Source: Azospirillum agricola
Lineage (GTDB): Bacteria > Pseudomonadota > Alphaproteobacteria > Azospirillales > Azospirillaceae
Length of the DNA: 64,000 nucleotides
Assembly: GCF_017876095.1 (NCBI RefSeq)
Contig: NZ_JAGINM010000016.1
Coordinates: 1 to 64,000, forward strand
Direction of reading: 5' to 3'
A model generated the notes under the pieces. The model saw only the letters and a list, made by a program, of their open reading frames with translations, did no database searches and was not told the origin of the DNA. This document shows positions 9,473-17,194 of the stretch, piece by piece. A program made the position numbers and the translations under genes. How positions within the stretch are numbered: position 1 is the stretch's first letter; the number at the start of each line of letters is the position of its first letter.

Positions 9473-9724
9473 TCAATAGGCGCCGAGCGACCGGGCGAGG
9501 CCCGAGAACTCCTCGGCCAGCCAGCCCTCCCGCTCGATCAGATGGCCCATCAGATGCTTGAGCGCCGCCTCGTAGGCCACCGCGCGATCACCGTCGGACA
9601 GGCCGGCGCCCGACGACAGGCGGGCGACGAAGGCATCGACGGCGGCGTCGGCCTTGCGCGGATCGATGTCGGTCATGGCCGGAAGCAACCTGGGGGCAGG
9701 AAGGGGAGCGGGCCGGGGAATCAT
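9473..9724 (-). CDS. Small hypothetical protein, 83 aa
   Basis: No family recognised. The ATG at 9724 is chosen because a GAGG sits about 6 bases before it. An internal ATG at 9676 would give a 67-residue protein without the proline-rich first 16 residues. The body is an acidic, helical stretch of about 65 residues with an EAALKHLMGHLIEREGWL segment. The frame stays open upstream, but that extension crosses an AT-rich region that looks non-coding. It is convergent with the secretion operon, and its promoter probably lies in the AT-rich gap 9725-10024. No transmembrane segment or signal peptide is visible. Confidence 0.55.
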   Translation of the reverse strand: MIPRPAPLPAPRLLPAMTDIDPRKADAAVDAFVARLSSGAGLSDGDRAVAYEAALKHLMGHLIEREGWLAEEFSGLARSLGAY

Positions 9725-10024
9725 GGAGCGCCTCGCTGATTGACGCGTTGCCTGTGTGGATAATGCGGCCACCCGCCCGAACTGTGAAGATACGATTTGG
9801 CGATTAAATGAAATAAATTTATTAAGCATTTGATGAAATTCGTTGCAATGCGTTTCACGACAGGCTCGCCGGATTCTGTCATACGTGGGTGTGCGGTTGC
9901 TGCAATGCCGGGATTGCGCGGTGCCGTCCTGTCTCATACCGACAGAATGTGTCACCATATATCAGTAGCAGTATCACTTGCTTCTAATTAAAATGCCGGG
10001 CATCTACCAGCGCCAGTGGAAGCC
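9725..10024. other. AT-rich divergent intergenic region
   Basis: About 300 bp separates the small minus-strand gene from the plus-strand gene at 10025. Around 9795-9850 and 9950-9995 the DNA is strikingly AT-rich for this window, with gattaaatgaaataaattt as an example. No gene seen. It probably carries promoters in both directions. Confidence 0.5.
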
Positions 10025-11560
10025 ATGGCGGGCCGCCCCAACAGCAGCGTTCTCATGCAAAATCCCGCTCCGGACGCCGCGCTGGACAGTCTGGACAAGG
10101 TGAAGGCGATTCTGGCGCCGCTCGACCGGTCGCAGAAGTCCAAGCTCTTCGAACTGGTGCGCGCCGGTCATCTGGAAAACGACCAGATGACGATCGAGGT
10201 CGGACGCCTCATCGTCGCCATGTTGAACGGCCCCCGCACGGAACACGCCCGGCGCATCTGGACCGGCTGGTTCGATCCCGTGATGCTGCGCACCGACGCG
10301 CTGATGCTGGCGGAGATGCGGCCGCCCGGCTGCCTGCACGTCGCCGACGCCGGTGCCTGGTGGTTCGCGCTGCTGCCGCATCTGCGCGAGCTGGCCGGAC
10401 AGGTGCAGACCGACATCGCCCAGCGGGCCAGCGAACATCCGCTCGACGTCGTCCTCGCCTCCCCCGCCGCCGCTCATTGGGCCGAGGAACTGCGCGGCCG
10501 CTCGCTGGCCGTGCTGCGCCAGCGCGGCGGGGCGGCGATGCTGCTGACCTCCGCCAACACGGAGCGCGCGACGCTGCTGCGCAAGCGTGGGCTTTCCGGC
10601 GTGCCGCCGTTGTCGATGGCCGATCTGGCGATGCTGGATTCCATGCTGGAGCACGCCCCCCTGTGGAAGGGCGTGGCCCGGCCACGCGACACCGTCGGCG
10701 CCCTGCACGCCGCCTCCGGCATGACCGAACGGGCAGGAACCCCCGACGGCGGCCTGCTCTACGCGCTGACCCTGGTGAACAACACGCGCGACCCCGACCA
10801 GGCGCTTGCCCTCTACGGCCTGTTCCCCAACTCGCCCCTGGTCGAGGCGGCGGTCGGCCATCTGCAATTCTCCTGGCAGGCCCTGCGGCAGAAGCTGGAG
10901 GATCTCCATCTCGGGCGCGCCGCACCGCCGCAGCTCACCGCGGGGGAATCGGCGGAGCGGCTGCTGGAGCGCGCCTTCCGCTGGTACGACGCGCTCCAGG
11001 GATTCGGCATCGAGCGCGGCGGCCGGAGCTGGCCGGCGGTCTCGACGGCGCTCGGGCGCGTCACCGCGCTGGTCGAGGGCGAGGTGGTGCCTGTGCTCAG
11101 CCACCGCCTGCTGACGCTCAACGCGTCGGCCTCGCCGGCACCGCTGATCGAGCGGGTCCGCTTCATCAACCAGTTCAACCAGCGTCTGGCACGGCGCGGT
11201 ATCGCCGCCTCCTCCAACCCCTGGCTGCCGGCGATCGGCGAGCATCTGGCCGGCCTGTTCCGCCAGGCCGGCGCCTACGGGCGCGACGATGCCTTGCCGA
11301 CGATGGCCCGGCTCTGCGAGCTGGCGGAGGAGACCGGCTATCCCATCGAGGTCACGGCCATCGACAAGACCCTGCTGGCCATCGTCGAGCACGCGTTGCG
11401 CGACGGCCGCGAACTGGACCCCGGCGAGAGCCGGCTGATCGAACGCGTCGTCGCCGTCTCGACCGAGGAACGCCGCAAATGCCGCTGGTGGGTGTCGAGC
11501 GAGCTGGTCAGCCTGCTCGACGCCGCCCAGCAGCGGGGCGTCGGCTCCGCGCCCCACTGA
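10025..11560 (+). CDS. Hypothetical protein, 511 aa
   Basis: I do not recognise a family. The product is a soluble, mostly helical, alanine- and leucine-rich protein with no signal peptide and no membrane segment. Its first part (about 1-90) has charged amphipathic helices (DKVKAILAPLDRSQKSKLFEL). The rest reads like irregular helical repeats, with Trp-rich patches (WTGWFDP near 80, CRWWVSS near the C-terminus). ATG at 10025 is used; GTG at 10016 is in frame and possible, and neither has a strong ribosome binding site. The gene stands alone downstream of an AT-rich region and ends 21 bp before the convergent TRAP permease gene. Being next to type I secretion and flagellar genes gives no firm clue to function. 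Coding is supported by length and codon pattern. Confidence 0.75.
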   Translation: MAGRPNSSVLMQNPAPDAALDSLDKVKAILAPLDRSQKSKLFELVRAGHLENDQMTIEVGRLIVAMLNGPRTEHARRIWTGWFDPVMLRTDALMLAEMRPPGCLHVADAGAWWFALLPHLRELAGQVQTDIAQRASEHPLDVVLASPAAAHWAEELRGRSLAVLRQRGGAAMLLTSANTERATLLRKRGLSGVPPLSMADLAMLDSMLEHAPLWKGVARPRDTVGALHAASGMTERAGTPDGGLLYALTLVNNTRDPDQALALYGLFPNSPLVEAAVGHLQFSWQALRQKLEDLHLGRAAPPQLTAGESAERLLERAFRWYDALQGFGIERGGRSWPAVSTALGRVTALVEGEVVPVLSHRLLTLNASASPAPLIERVRFINQFNQRLARRGIAASSNPWLPAIGEHLAGLFRQAGAYGRDDALPTMARLCELAEETGYPIEVTAIDKTLLAIVEHALRDGRELDPGESRLIERVVAVSTEERRKCRWWVSSELVSLLDAAQQRGVGSAPH

Positions 11561-11581
11561 GGACTCCCCGCCAGCCCGCCT

Positions 11582-12868
11582 TCAATACCCGAGGGTCTTC
11601 GGCAGCCAGAGCGCCAAGCCCGGAAAGGCGACCACCGCCGCCAGGGCCAGGAACATCGAGACGATCAGCCAGCCGACCCAGCGGACCGTCGCCTCCATCG
11701 TGGTGCCGGCGATCTTGCAGGTCACCATCAGATTGACCGCCATCGGCGGCGAGAACTGGCCGATGGCCAGCTTCATCGTCAGGATCACCCCGAACCAGAC
11801 CAAGTCCCATTGGAAATGATTGGCGATCGGCACCAGGATCGGCAGCAGGATCAGGAAGGTCGAGACGCCGTCCAGGAACATGCCGATCACCACCAGCGCG
11901 GCGATCAACAGCGCCATTACCCCATACTGGCCGATGCCCAGCTCGACGATGCCCTTGGCGATCGGGTCGATGACGCCGAGCGTCCCGGTGGCCCAGGCGA
12001 ACACGCCGGCCAGCGAGACGACGATCAGGATGATCGCCGACAGCTCCGCCGATTCCACCAGCACCTTGTAGAGATCGCGCAGGGTCAGCGTCCGGTAGAT
12101 GACGAAACCGACGAACAGGCCGTAGACGGCGGCGACCACCGCCGCCTCGGTCGGGGTGAACAGCCCGGCGCGCATGCCGCCCAGGATCAGGACCGGGGCC
12201 ATCAGCCCCCAGATCGCGTCCTTGAAGGCCTGCCAGATCGACGGGCGTGCCTCGCCCTCCTTCGCCACCTCGCCGAATCCGTGGTGGCGCGACATCCAGA
12301 CGGCGGGAACCAGCAGAGCCAGGCCGGCGAGGATGCCGGGGATCATCCCGGCGGCGAACAGCGCCGGCACCGAGGCCTGCGGCACCATCACGCTGTAGAT
12401 GATGAAGGCGATGGAGGGCGGGATCAGGATGTCGGTCGCCGCCGCGGCGCCGATGACGCTGGCGGTGAAGGCTCGCGGGTAGCCTTCCCGCAGCATCGCC
12501 GCGGTCATCACCGCGCCGACGGCGGCCGAGGTCGCCGGGCCGGAGCCGGAGATGCCGCCCATGAACATGGCGACGATGATGGCGACCGCCGGCAGCGCGC
12601 CGCGCCGCTTGCCGATCACCGCCAGCGCGAAGGTCACCAGCCGCTCCGCCACGCCGGAGCGCTCGAAGATCAGGCCGGTCAACACGAACATCGGGATGGC
12701 CAGCAGCGGATACTTCGCCATGCCGGTGTAGACCGTGGTCGGCAGCGACATGATGCCGAGTCCGGCGACGCCGATCACCACGGCCCCGGCCAGCCCGAGC
12801 GCCATCCCGATGGGGATTCCGGCAACCAACAGTGCGAAGAACCCTCCAAACAGCAGCGCCGTGATCAT
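11582..12868 (-). CDS. dctM: TRAP transporter large permease (DctM family)
   Basis: The 428-residue, extremely hydrophobic protein has about 12 predicted membrane segments. Family patterns include GGISGSGPATSAAVG, the IPPSIAFIIYS stretch, and FTPTEAAVVAAVYGLFVG. It is the ion-coupled membrane subunit of a tripartite ATP-independent periplasmic transporter for organic acids. The ATG at 12868 overlaps the dctQ stop as ATGA, so the two are translationally coupled. An open frame continues upstream through dctQ, but this is read-through and not a natural fusion, because dctQ is clearly coded in another frame. The periplasmic binding protein DctP is absent from the window, so the substrate cannot be inferred. 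Confidence 0.95.
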   Translation of the reverse strand: MITALLFGGFFALLVAGIPIGMALGLAGAVVIGVAGLGIMSLPTTVYTGMAKYPLLAIPMFVLTGLIFERSGVAERLVTFALAVIGKRRGALPAVAIIVAMFMGGISGSGPATSAAVGAVMTAAMLREGYPRAFTASVIGAAAATDILIPPSIAFIIYSVMVPQASVPALFAAGMIPGILAGLALLVPAVWMSRHHGFGEVAKEGEARPSIWQAFKDAIWGLMAPVLILGGMRAGLFTPTEAAVVAAVYGLFVGFVIYRTLTLRDLYKVLVESAELSAIILIVVSLAGVFAWATGTLGVIDPIAKGIVELGIGQYGVMALLIAALVVIGMFLDGVSTFLILLPILVPIANHFQWDLVWFGVILTMKLAIGQFSPPMAVNLMVTCKIAGTTMEATVRWVGWLIVSMFLALAAVVAFPGLALWLPKTLGY

Positions 12869-13371
12869 GATTCCCGCCCCCGCATCACACGCAGGAAGCG
12901 GCCCGCCGCGCGCGCCACGATGACGGCGGAGAGCACCGGCAGCCAGATCGTGTAGATCCATTGCGGCACGCCGAGCCCCGGCGAGGTTTCCTCGAACCGG
13001 TATTCGTCCCACACCAGGAGCGAGCCGAAGCCGGCCAGCCCGAGGAAGACCAGCATGGTCACCACGAGCGCGAACAGCTCCGCCTTGCGGCGCATGGCGG
13101 GTGACAGCCGGTCCATGAAATAGGTGATGCGGATGTGGTGGTTGCGGACCACGGCGACCGAGGTGCCCAGCAGGGTCATCACCACCATCAGGACGATGGC
13201 GTATTCCTCGGTGAAGGCCAGCGAGATGTTGGTCAGGTAGCGGGTCAGCACGTTCGCGAAGGTGATCAGGCCCATCGCCGCGATGGCCGCCGCCGCGAGC
13301 GCCTCCTCGATCCGGATCGGAACACGGGGGCTCGGCTCCTCGCCCGGCGTCGGCTGAGTGTCTTCGGTCAT
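12865..13371 (-). CDS. dctQ: TRAP transporter small permease (DctQ family)
   Basis: This 168-residue membrane protein has four predicted helices, roughly at residues 25-45, 60-80, 100-125 and 140-160. It has DctQ-type features: ITFANVLTRY in helix 1 and RNHHIRITYF after helix 2. It is the small membrane subunit that partners DctM in TRAP uptake. ATG at 13371 is used; a TTG codon just upstream is also possible. The stop codon overlaps the dctM start by four bases. Upstream is the end of the flagellar minus-strand operon, so dctQM either has its own promoter in the 125-bp gap or is read from the flagellar transcript. No dctP gene is adjacent. Confidence 0.92.
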   Translation of the reverse strand: MTEDTQPTPGEEPSPRVPIRIEEALAAAAIAAMGLITFANVLTRYLTNISLAFTEEYAIVLMVVMTLLGTSVAVVRNHHIRITYFMDRLSPAMRRKAELFALVVTMLVFLGLAGFGSLLVWDEYRFEETSPGLGVPQWIYTIWLPVLSAVIVARAAGRFLRVMRGRES

Positions 13372-13496
13372 CAACGAATCTCTGCTTGCGAAGTAATCCT
13401 TTCGTCACTCTAGCCGGTTTCGGGGGATCCTGTCCCACCGCATGGTGCGTAGGCAGGATTGTTTCAGGCGTGGGCAGTCCGGCGGAAGGAGCGCCT

Positions 13497-13976
13497 TCAG
13501 GACCGGCTGTTGTCCTGACGCAGCAGCCGGTCGATCAGCACCGCCTTCACCGGCGGGCTGGAGTACGACCCGTTGGCGCTGCGCAGCAGGGCGGCGGACA
13601 CCGCCAGCGGATCGACGGCCGGTCCGTCGAAGCTTCCCGATCCGGCCAGCCCGAACAGGGTTTCCAGCATGGCGCTGCGCGCGTGCGGCAGGCGGCGCTT
13701 CAGCATGTTGGCCTGGTCGCTGCTGCCGGCCTCCAGCGTGATCTGCGTCAGGATGAAGGCGACGGTCCGCCCCTTGGCAAGCATCGGCACGATCAACTGG
13801 CCGGCCTCGACGTAATAGGGGCCGGTGCCGATGGTTTCCCCGGCCACCGGTCCGGGCGGCGCGTCGGGCGACGGCGCCGGCGGCGCCGGGCGGGGCATCG
13901 CCTCGTAGCGGCCGTAGCCGTAGCCTCCGGCGAAGGCGAGGCCGGCGGCCACGGCGAACAGGAGGACGGCTTTCAT
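13497..13976 (-). CDS. FliL-like flagellar basal-body-associated protein
   Basis: This 159-residue protein has an N-terminal uncleaved-anchor-like helix (residues 3-18, then GGYGYGRYE), a proline-rich linker, and a soluble domain. That domain has the FliL-like run of a beta strand (GQLIVPMLAKGRTVAFILTQ), helices and a C-terminal VKAVLIDRLLRQ. FliL proteins sit in the inner membrane around the stator and affect torque. The position directly after flgH, at the end of a flgF-flgG-flgA-flgH operon, matches alphaproteobacterial flagellar operons in which fliL follows flgH. Sequence similarity alone is weak, so the name rests partly on context. Confidence 0.6.
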   Translation of the reverse strand: MKAVLLFAVAAGLAFAGGYGYGRYEAMPRPAPPAPSPDAPPGPVAGETIGTGPYYVEAGQLIVPMLAKGRTVAFILTQITLEAGSSDQANMLKRRLPHARSAMLETLFGLAGSGSFDGPAVDPLAVSAALLRSANGSYSSPPVKAVLIDRLLRQDNSRS

Positions 13977-13997
13977 GATGCGGGGCTCCGCCGGCCG

Positions 13998-14753
13998 TCA
14001 GAAGGGCAGGATGACATCCAGAACCTGCTGGCCGTAGCGCGGCTGCTGCACATCGGTGATCTGGCCGCGCCCGCCATAGGTGATCCGGGCCTCGGCGATC
14101 TTGTCGTAGTCGATGGTGTTGACGTTGGAGATGTCCTCGGGCCGCAGCACGCCGGCGATCCGCATCTCGCGCAGCTCGTAGTTCACCCGCACCTCCTGGC
14201 GGCCGGCGATGACGAAATTGCCGTTGGGCAGCACCTGGGTCACCACGGCGGCGACGCGCATGGCGATGCGCTCGGTGCGCTGGATGGTGCCGTTGCCGCT
14301 CGACGTGCTGGTGCTGTCCAGGTCGACGAGGCTCGACGGGTCGACCGCGTCGGGCAGCACCGCCGGCAGGCGGCTCTCCAACCCGAAGAAGTTCGGCAGC
14401 CCGGCCTTCTCGCTGTTGGCGCGGCCGCGCTGGGTGCTGTTGCGCATCTGCGCCTGATCGGAAATGTCGATGATGACGGTCAGAAGGTCGCCGACCGACT
14501 TGGCGCGCGGGTCGCCGAAGAAGTTGCGCGAGCCGGTGCGCCACAGGGAACTCGGGATCTGCTCGGTCGGCACCGGCTGCGGCATCGGCATGGAGATGAC
14601 ACGGGCCTCCGGCTGGAGCGCCGGGTTGGAGATCTCCGACAGGGACGGGGCGCTGCCGATGTCGGCGAGGCGCGCGCAGCCCCCCGCGGCGACGGACACC
14701 AGCAGCAACGGAACGAGGGCGGCGCGGCGCATGGCGGGTCTCCGGGGGTTCAT
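13998..14753 (-). CDS. flgH: Flagellar L-ring protein FlgH
   Basis: FlgH forms the outer-membrane ring through which the flagellar rod passes. The protein has a lipoprotein signal ending in VSVAAGGC, then SSLWRTGSRNFFGDPRAKSVGDLLTV, which is the FlgH SLW...FxDxRA..VGDilTV pattern. The C-terminus has the family NFVIAGRQEVRVNYE and GVLRPEDI segments. ATG at 14753 overlaps the flgA stop as TGATG, indicating coupling. A second ATG at 14735 has a good GGAG and would also give a normal lipoprotein signal. It is the fourth gene of the flgF-flgG-flgA-flgH-fliL operon. Confidence 0.96.
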   Translation of the reverse strand: MNPRRPAMRRAALVPLLLVSVAAGGCARLADIGSAPSLSEISNPALQPEARVISMPMPQPVPTEQIPSSLWRTGSRNFFGDPRAKSVGDLLTVIIDISDQAQMRNSTQRGRANSEKAGLPNFFGLESRLPAVLPDAVDPSSLVDLDSTSTSSGNGTIQRTERIAMRVAAVVTQVLPNGNFVIAGRQEVRVNYELREMRIAGVLRPEDISNVNTIDYDKIAEARITYGGRGQITDVQQPRYGQQVLDVILPF

Positions 14754-15514
14754 CACGGCTGGCTTTTCAGGGCTTGGACGCTGCCGGCGCCGTGGGCGGG
14801 GACGCGCGGGCCGCTGACCGACACCGTCTCGGCGCCGGTGACGGTGCCGGTGACGACGGTGCTGCTGGCGATGTTCATGACGCGGACGACGTCGCCGACG
14901 CCGCCCTCCTGCAAGGCCCGCCCGCGCGCGGCGAGCAGCAGCGGGCCATCCTCGTAGACCAGCGTCACCGGGCGGTTGCGCTGGACGACGATCGGCGCGC
15001 CCACCGAACCGACATGGATCAGCCGCCCGGCCGGCATCTGGCGCCGTGGCGACAGGCCGATCAGCGAGTCCGCCGACGCGACGTAACCGGCTCCGGCGCG
15101 CTCCAGCGGCATGCGGACGGTGGTGAGGTCGACCGCCTCGATGACCTCGCCCGGCCGGATGCGGCGGGTGGGAACCGGCATCTCGACCTCAATCTCGGCG
15201 CGGCCGCTCAGCTCGATAATCCGACCGTTGCTGGCGACCTGGGCGCGGAAGGTGCCGGTGCGCGCGTCGTAGACGATGTCGCGCACCGTCTCGACCGGCC
15301 CGTCGAACGGCGTGGCCAGGCTCAGCGACACCCGCGCATCGGCCGGGACCGAGGGGCCGAGCGTGCCCAGCAGCTCCTCGGCCAGCATGGTTTCGACGAT
15401 GCCGGCCAGCGACGGGGCCGGAAGGAAGAGCAGCGCGGACAGCGCCAGCAGCGCCGCCGCCAGCCGGCGGCCCCGGGGAGGGGTGCGGGGCCGGCAGGAA
15501 ACGGAACGGCGCAT
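14753..15514 (-). CDS. flgA: P-ring assembly chaperone FlgA
   Basis: The 253-residue protein has a basic N-terminus, a cleavable signal peptide (LLALSALLFLPAPSLA) and a C-terminal SAF domain. The SAF pattern runs TRRIRPGEVIEAVDLTTV, then GLSPRRQMPAGRLI and PVTLVYEDGPLLLAARGRALQEG. FlgA is periplasmic and helps FlgI assemble into the P ring; flgI is in the plus-strand operon at 25801. ATG at 15514 is used. A GTG at 15523 that overlaps the flgG stop is an alternative start. The length is normal for alphaproteobacterial FlgA. The gene lies between flgG and flgH in a tightly packed operon. Confidence 0.94.
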   Translation of the reverse strand: MRRSVSCRPRTPPRGRRLAAALLALSALLFLPAPSLAGIVETMLAEELLGTLGPSVPADARVSLSLATPFDGPVETVRDIVYDARTGTFRAQVASNGRIIELSGRAEIEVEMPVPTRRIRPGEVIEAVDLTTVRMPLERAGAGYVASADSLIGLSPRRQMPAGRLIHVGSVGAPIVVQRNRPVTLVYEDGPLLLAARGRALQEGGVGDVVRVMNIASSTVVTGTVTGAETVSVSGPRVPAHGAGSVQALKSQP

Positions 15515-15519
15515 GACGA

Positions 15520-16305
15520 TCACCGCATGTTGGTCATGGTGGAGGCCATCTGGTCGCCAGCCTCGACGACCTTGGCGTTCATCTCGTAGGCGCGCTGGGC
15601 CGAGATCAGCTCGGTGATCTCCTGCACCACGTTGACGTTCGAGGATTCCAGGTACTTCTGGCGGATGGTGCCGAAGCCGGCCTGCCCGGCCAGGCCGTCC
15701 TGCGCCTCGCCCGACGCCGGGGTGGCGCGGAACAGGTTGTCGCCCAGCGCCTCCAGCCCGGATTCGTTGACGAAGACGGTCATGGCGAGCTGGCCCTGGT
15801 TGACCGGCTGGGTCTGGCCGTCGACATAGGCCAGCACCTCGCCCGAGCGGTTGATCACCACCTCGCGCGTGCCCTGCGGCACGGTGATGCCGGGGGCGAC
15901 GGTGAAGCCGTCGGAGGTGACGATGGTGCCTTCCGGCGACAGCTTGAAGCTGCCGGCGCGGGTGTAGACGGTGTCGCCGCCCGGCTGGGTCACGTTGAAA
16001 TAGCCACGCCCCTCGATCGCCAGATCCAGCTCGTTGCCGGTCGAGGTCAGGCTGCCGGTGGTGTTGATGCGGTTGACCGAGGTCGGCCGCACGCCGAGCC
16101 CGATCTCGATGCCGGTCGGCACGATGGTGCCGCTGTCGGTCGACTGACTGCCCTGGCGCCGTTCGGACTGGTACATCAGGTCCTGGAACTCGGCGCGCGA
16201 GCGCTTGTAGGCCGTGGTGTTGATGTTGGCGATGTTGTTGGAGATGACCTCGACGTTCAACTGCTGGGCCATCATGCCGGTGGAGGCGATGCTGAGCACG
16301 CGCAT
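15520..16305 (-). CDS. flgG: Flagellar distal rod protein FlgG
   Basis: The 261-residue protein is of standard length for FlgG. It opens with MRVLSIASTGMMAQQLNVEV and the rod-family NNIANINTTAYKRSRAEFQDL motif. It has the central GRGYFNV domain and ends with the FlgG C-terminal pattern SNVNVVQEITELISAQRAYEMNAKVVEAGDQM. It polymerises into the distal rod and is exported by the flagellar type III apparatus, so it has no Sec signal. It lies 12 bp after flgF and directly upstream of flgA. Confidence 0.97.
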   Translation of the reverse strand: MRVLSIASTGMMAQQLNVEVISNNIANINTTAYKRSRAEFQDLMYQSERRQGSQSTDSGTIVPTGIEIGLGVRPTSVNRINTTGSLTSTGNELDLAIEGRGYFNVTQPGGDTVYTRAGSFKLSPEGTIVTSDGFTVAPGITVPQGTREVVINRSGEVLAYVDGQTQPVNQGQLAMTVFVNESGLEALGDNLFRATPASGEAQDGLAGQAGFGTIRQKYLESSNVNVVQEITELISAQRAYEMNAKVVEAGDQMASTMTNMR

Positions 16306-16317
16306 GCTCGAAACTCC

Positions 16318-17049
16318 TTATTGGGATTTGCCGAGGCGGTTGATGGCGGTGCGCAGCAGATCCTGCCCGTCGTCCATCATCTTCGACACCGCCTGATAGT
16401 CGCGGGTGAGGTCCATCATCCGCCCGATCTCGGCGATGCCCTGGACGTTGGATTTCTCGACCTTGCCCTGGATCAGCCGGGTGTCCGGCGCCGGGCGCGG
16501 CTCCATGCCGTCGCCGGCCTCGAACAGCAGGTCGCCGGTCTGCGCCAGCATCTGCGGGTTGTCGAAGCGCGTCACCGCAAGCCGGGCGACCACGTTGCCG
16601 TCGGCCGACAGCAACCCGTCGGGGGCGATGGTGACGGTGCTGTAGTCGGAATTGATGGTGACCGGCCGCCGCCCGTCGTCGAGCACCGGGTGGCCGTTGG
16701 CGGTGACGAGCTGCCCGTCGGCGTCGCGCCGCATGCGGCCGTCGCGGGTGTAGCGCACGCCGTCCGGCGCCTGCACCGTCAGGAAACCGTCGCCGTCCAG
16801 TGCCACATCGTACGGGTTGTCGGTCTGCGTGAAGGCGCCCGGCCGCAGGTCGGTGTAGGTGGAGCGGTCGATGGTGAAGGCGATGCGGTCGGTCGGCTTG
16901 CGGCCGCCGGCCTCCAGCGCCGTTTCGAACAGGGTGCGCTCGCCGCGGAAGCCGGCGGTGTTCATGTTGGCGATGTTGTTCGCCACCACATCCAACTGCC
17001 GCCGCAAGGCCACCTGGCGCGACAGTCCGATGTAAAGCTGGTTCTCCAT
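16318..17049 (-). CDS. flgF: Flagellar proximal rod protein FlgF
   Basis: The 243-residue rod protein has an N-terminal MENQLYIGLSRQVALRRQLD with the NNIANMNTAGFRGER motif, a middle DVALDGDGFLTVQ, and a C-terminal KSNVQGIAEIGRMMDLTRDYQ rod motif. It is one of the proximal rod subunits exported by the flagellar type III apparatus. An AGGGG about 9 bases before the ATG supports the start. It is the first gene of the minus-strand operon flgF-flgG-flgA-flgH-fliL. Its promoter must lie in the 145-bp divergent gap 17050-17194, which contains a tttaaag half-site like the palindromes before motA and flgE. Confidence 0.96.
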   Translation of the reverse strand: MENQLYIGLSRQVALRRQLDVVANNIANMNTAGFRGERTLFETALEAGGRKPTDRIAFTIDRSTYTDLRPGAFTQTDNPYDVALDGDGFLTVQAPDGVRYTRDGRMRRDADGQLVTANGHPVLDDGRRPVTINSDYSTVTIAPDGLLSADGNVVARLAVTRFDNPQMLAQTGDLLFEAGDGMEPRPAPDTRLIQGKVEKSNVQGIAEIGRMMDLTRDYQAVSKMMDDGQDLLRTAINRLGKSQ

Positions 17050-17194
17050 CGCGGAACACCCCTGGGTTTGAACGTGGCCTTAATCTGGACGAGGCAGTTT
17101 AAAGCCGGGTTTCAACCTGGTACCGGCATGGTCGCGTTCCATCGGCACTGAATCCGGTTTGGCGATCATTTGGATAAAATTCGGGATGACTGCG

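Noticed and set aside
11582..13438. Natural fusion of dctQ and dctM suggested by one long frame
   Set aside because: The part overlapping dctQ is in the wrong frame and gives nonsense. DctQ is encoded in a different frame with an ATGA overlap.
17050..17194. Sigma-54 type promoter in the flgF divergent gap
   Set aside because: GG and GC dinucleotides do not occur with the required 10-base spacing near a TGGC/TTGC context on either strand.
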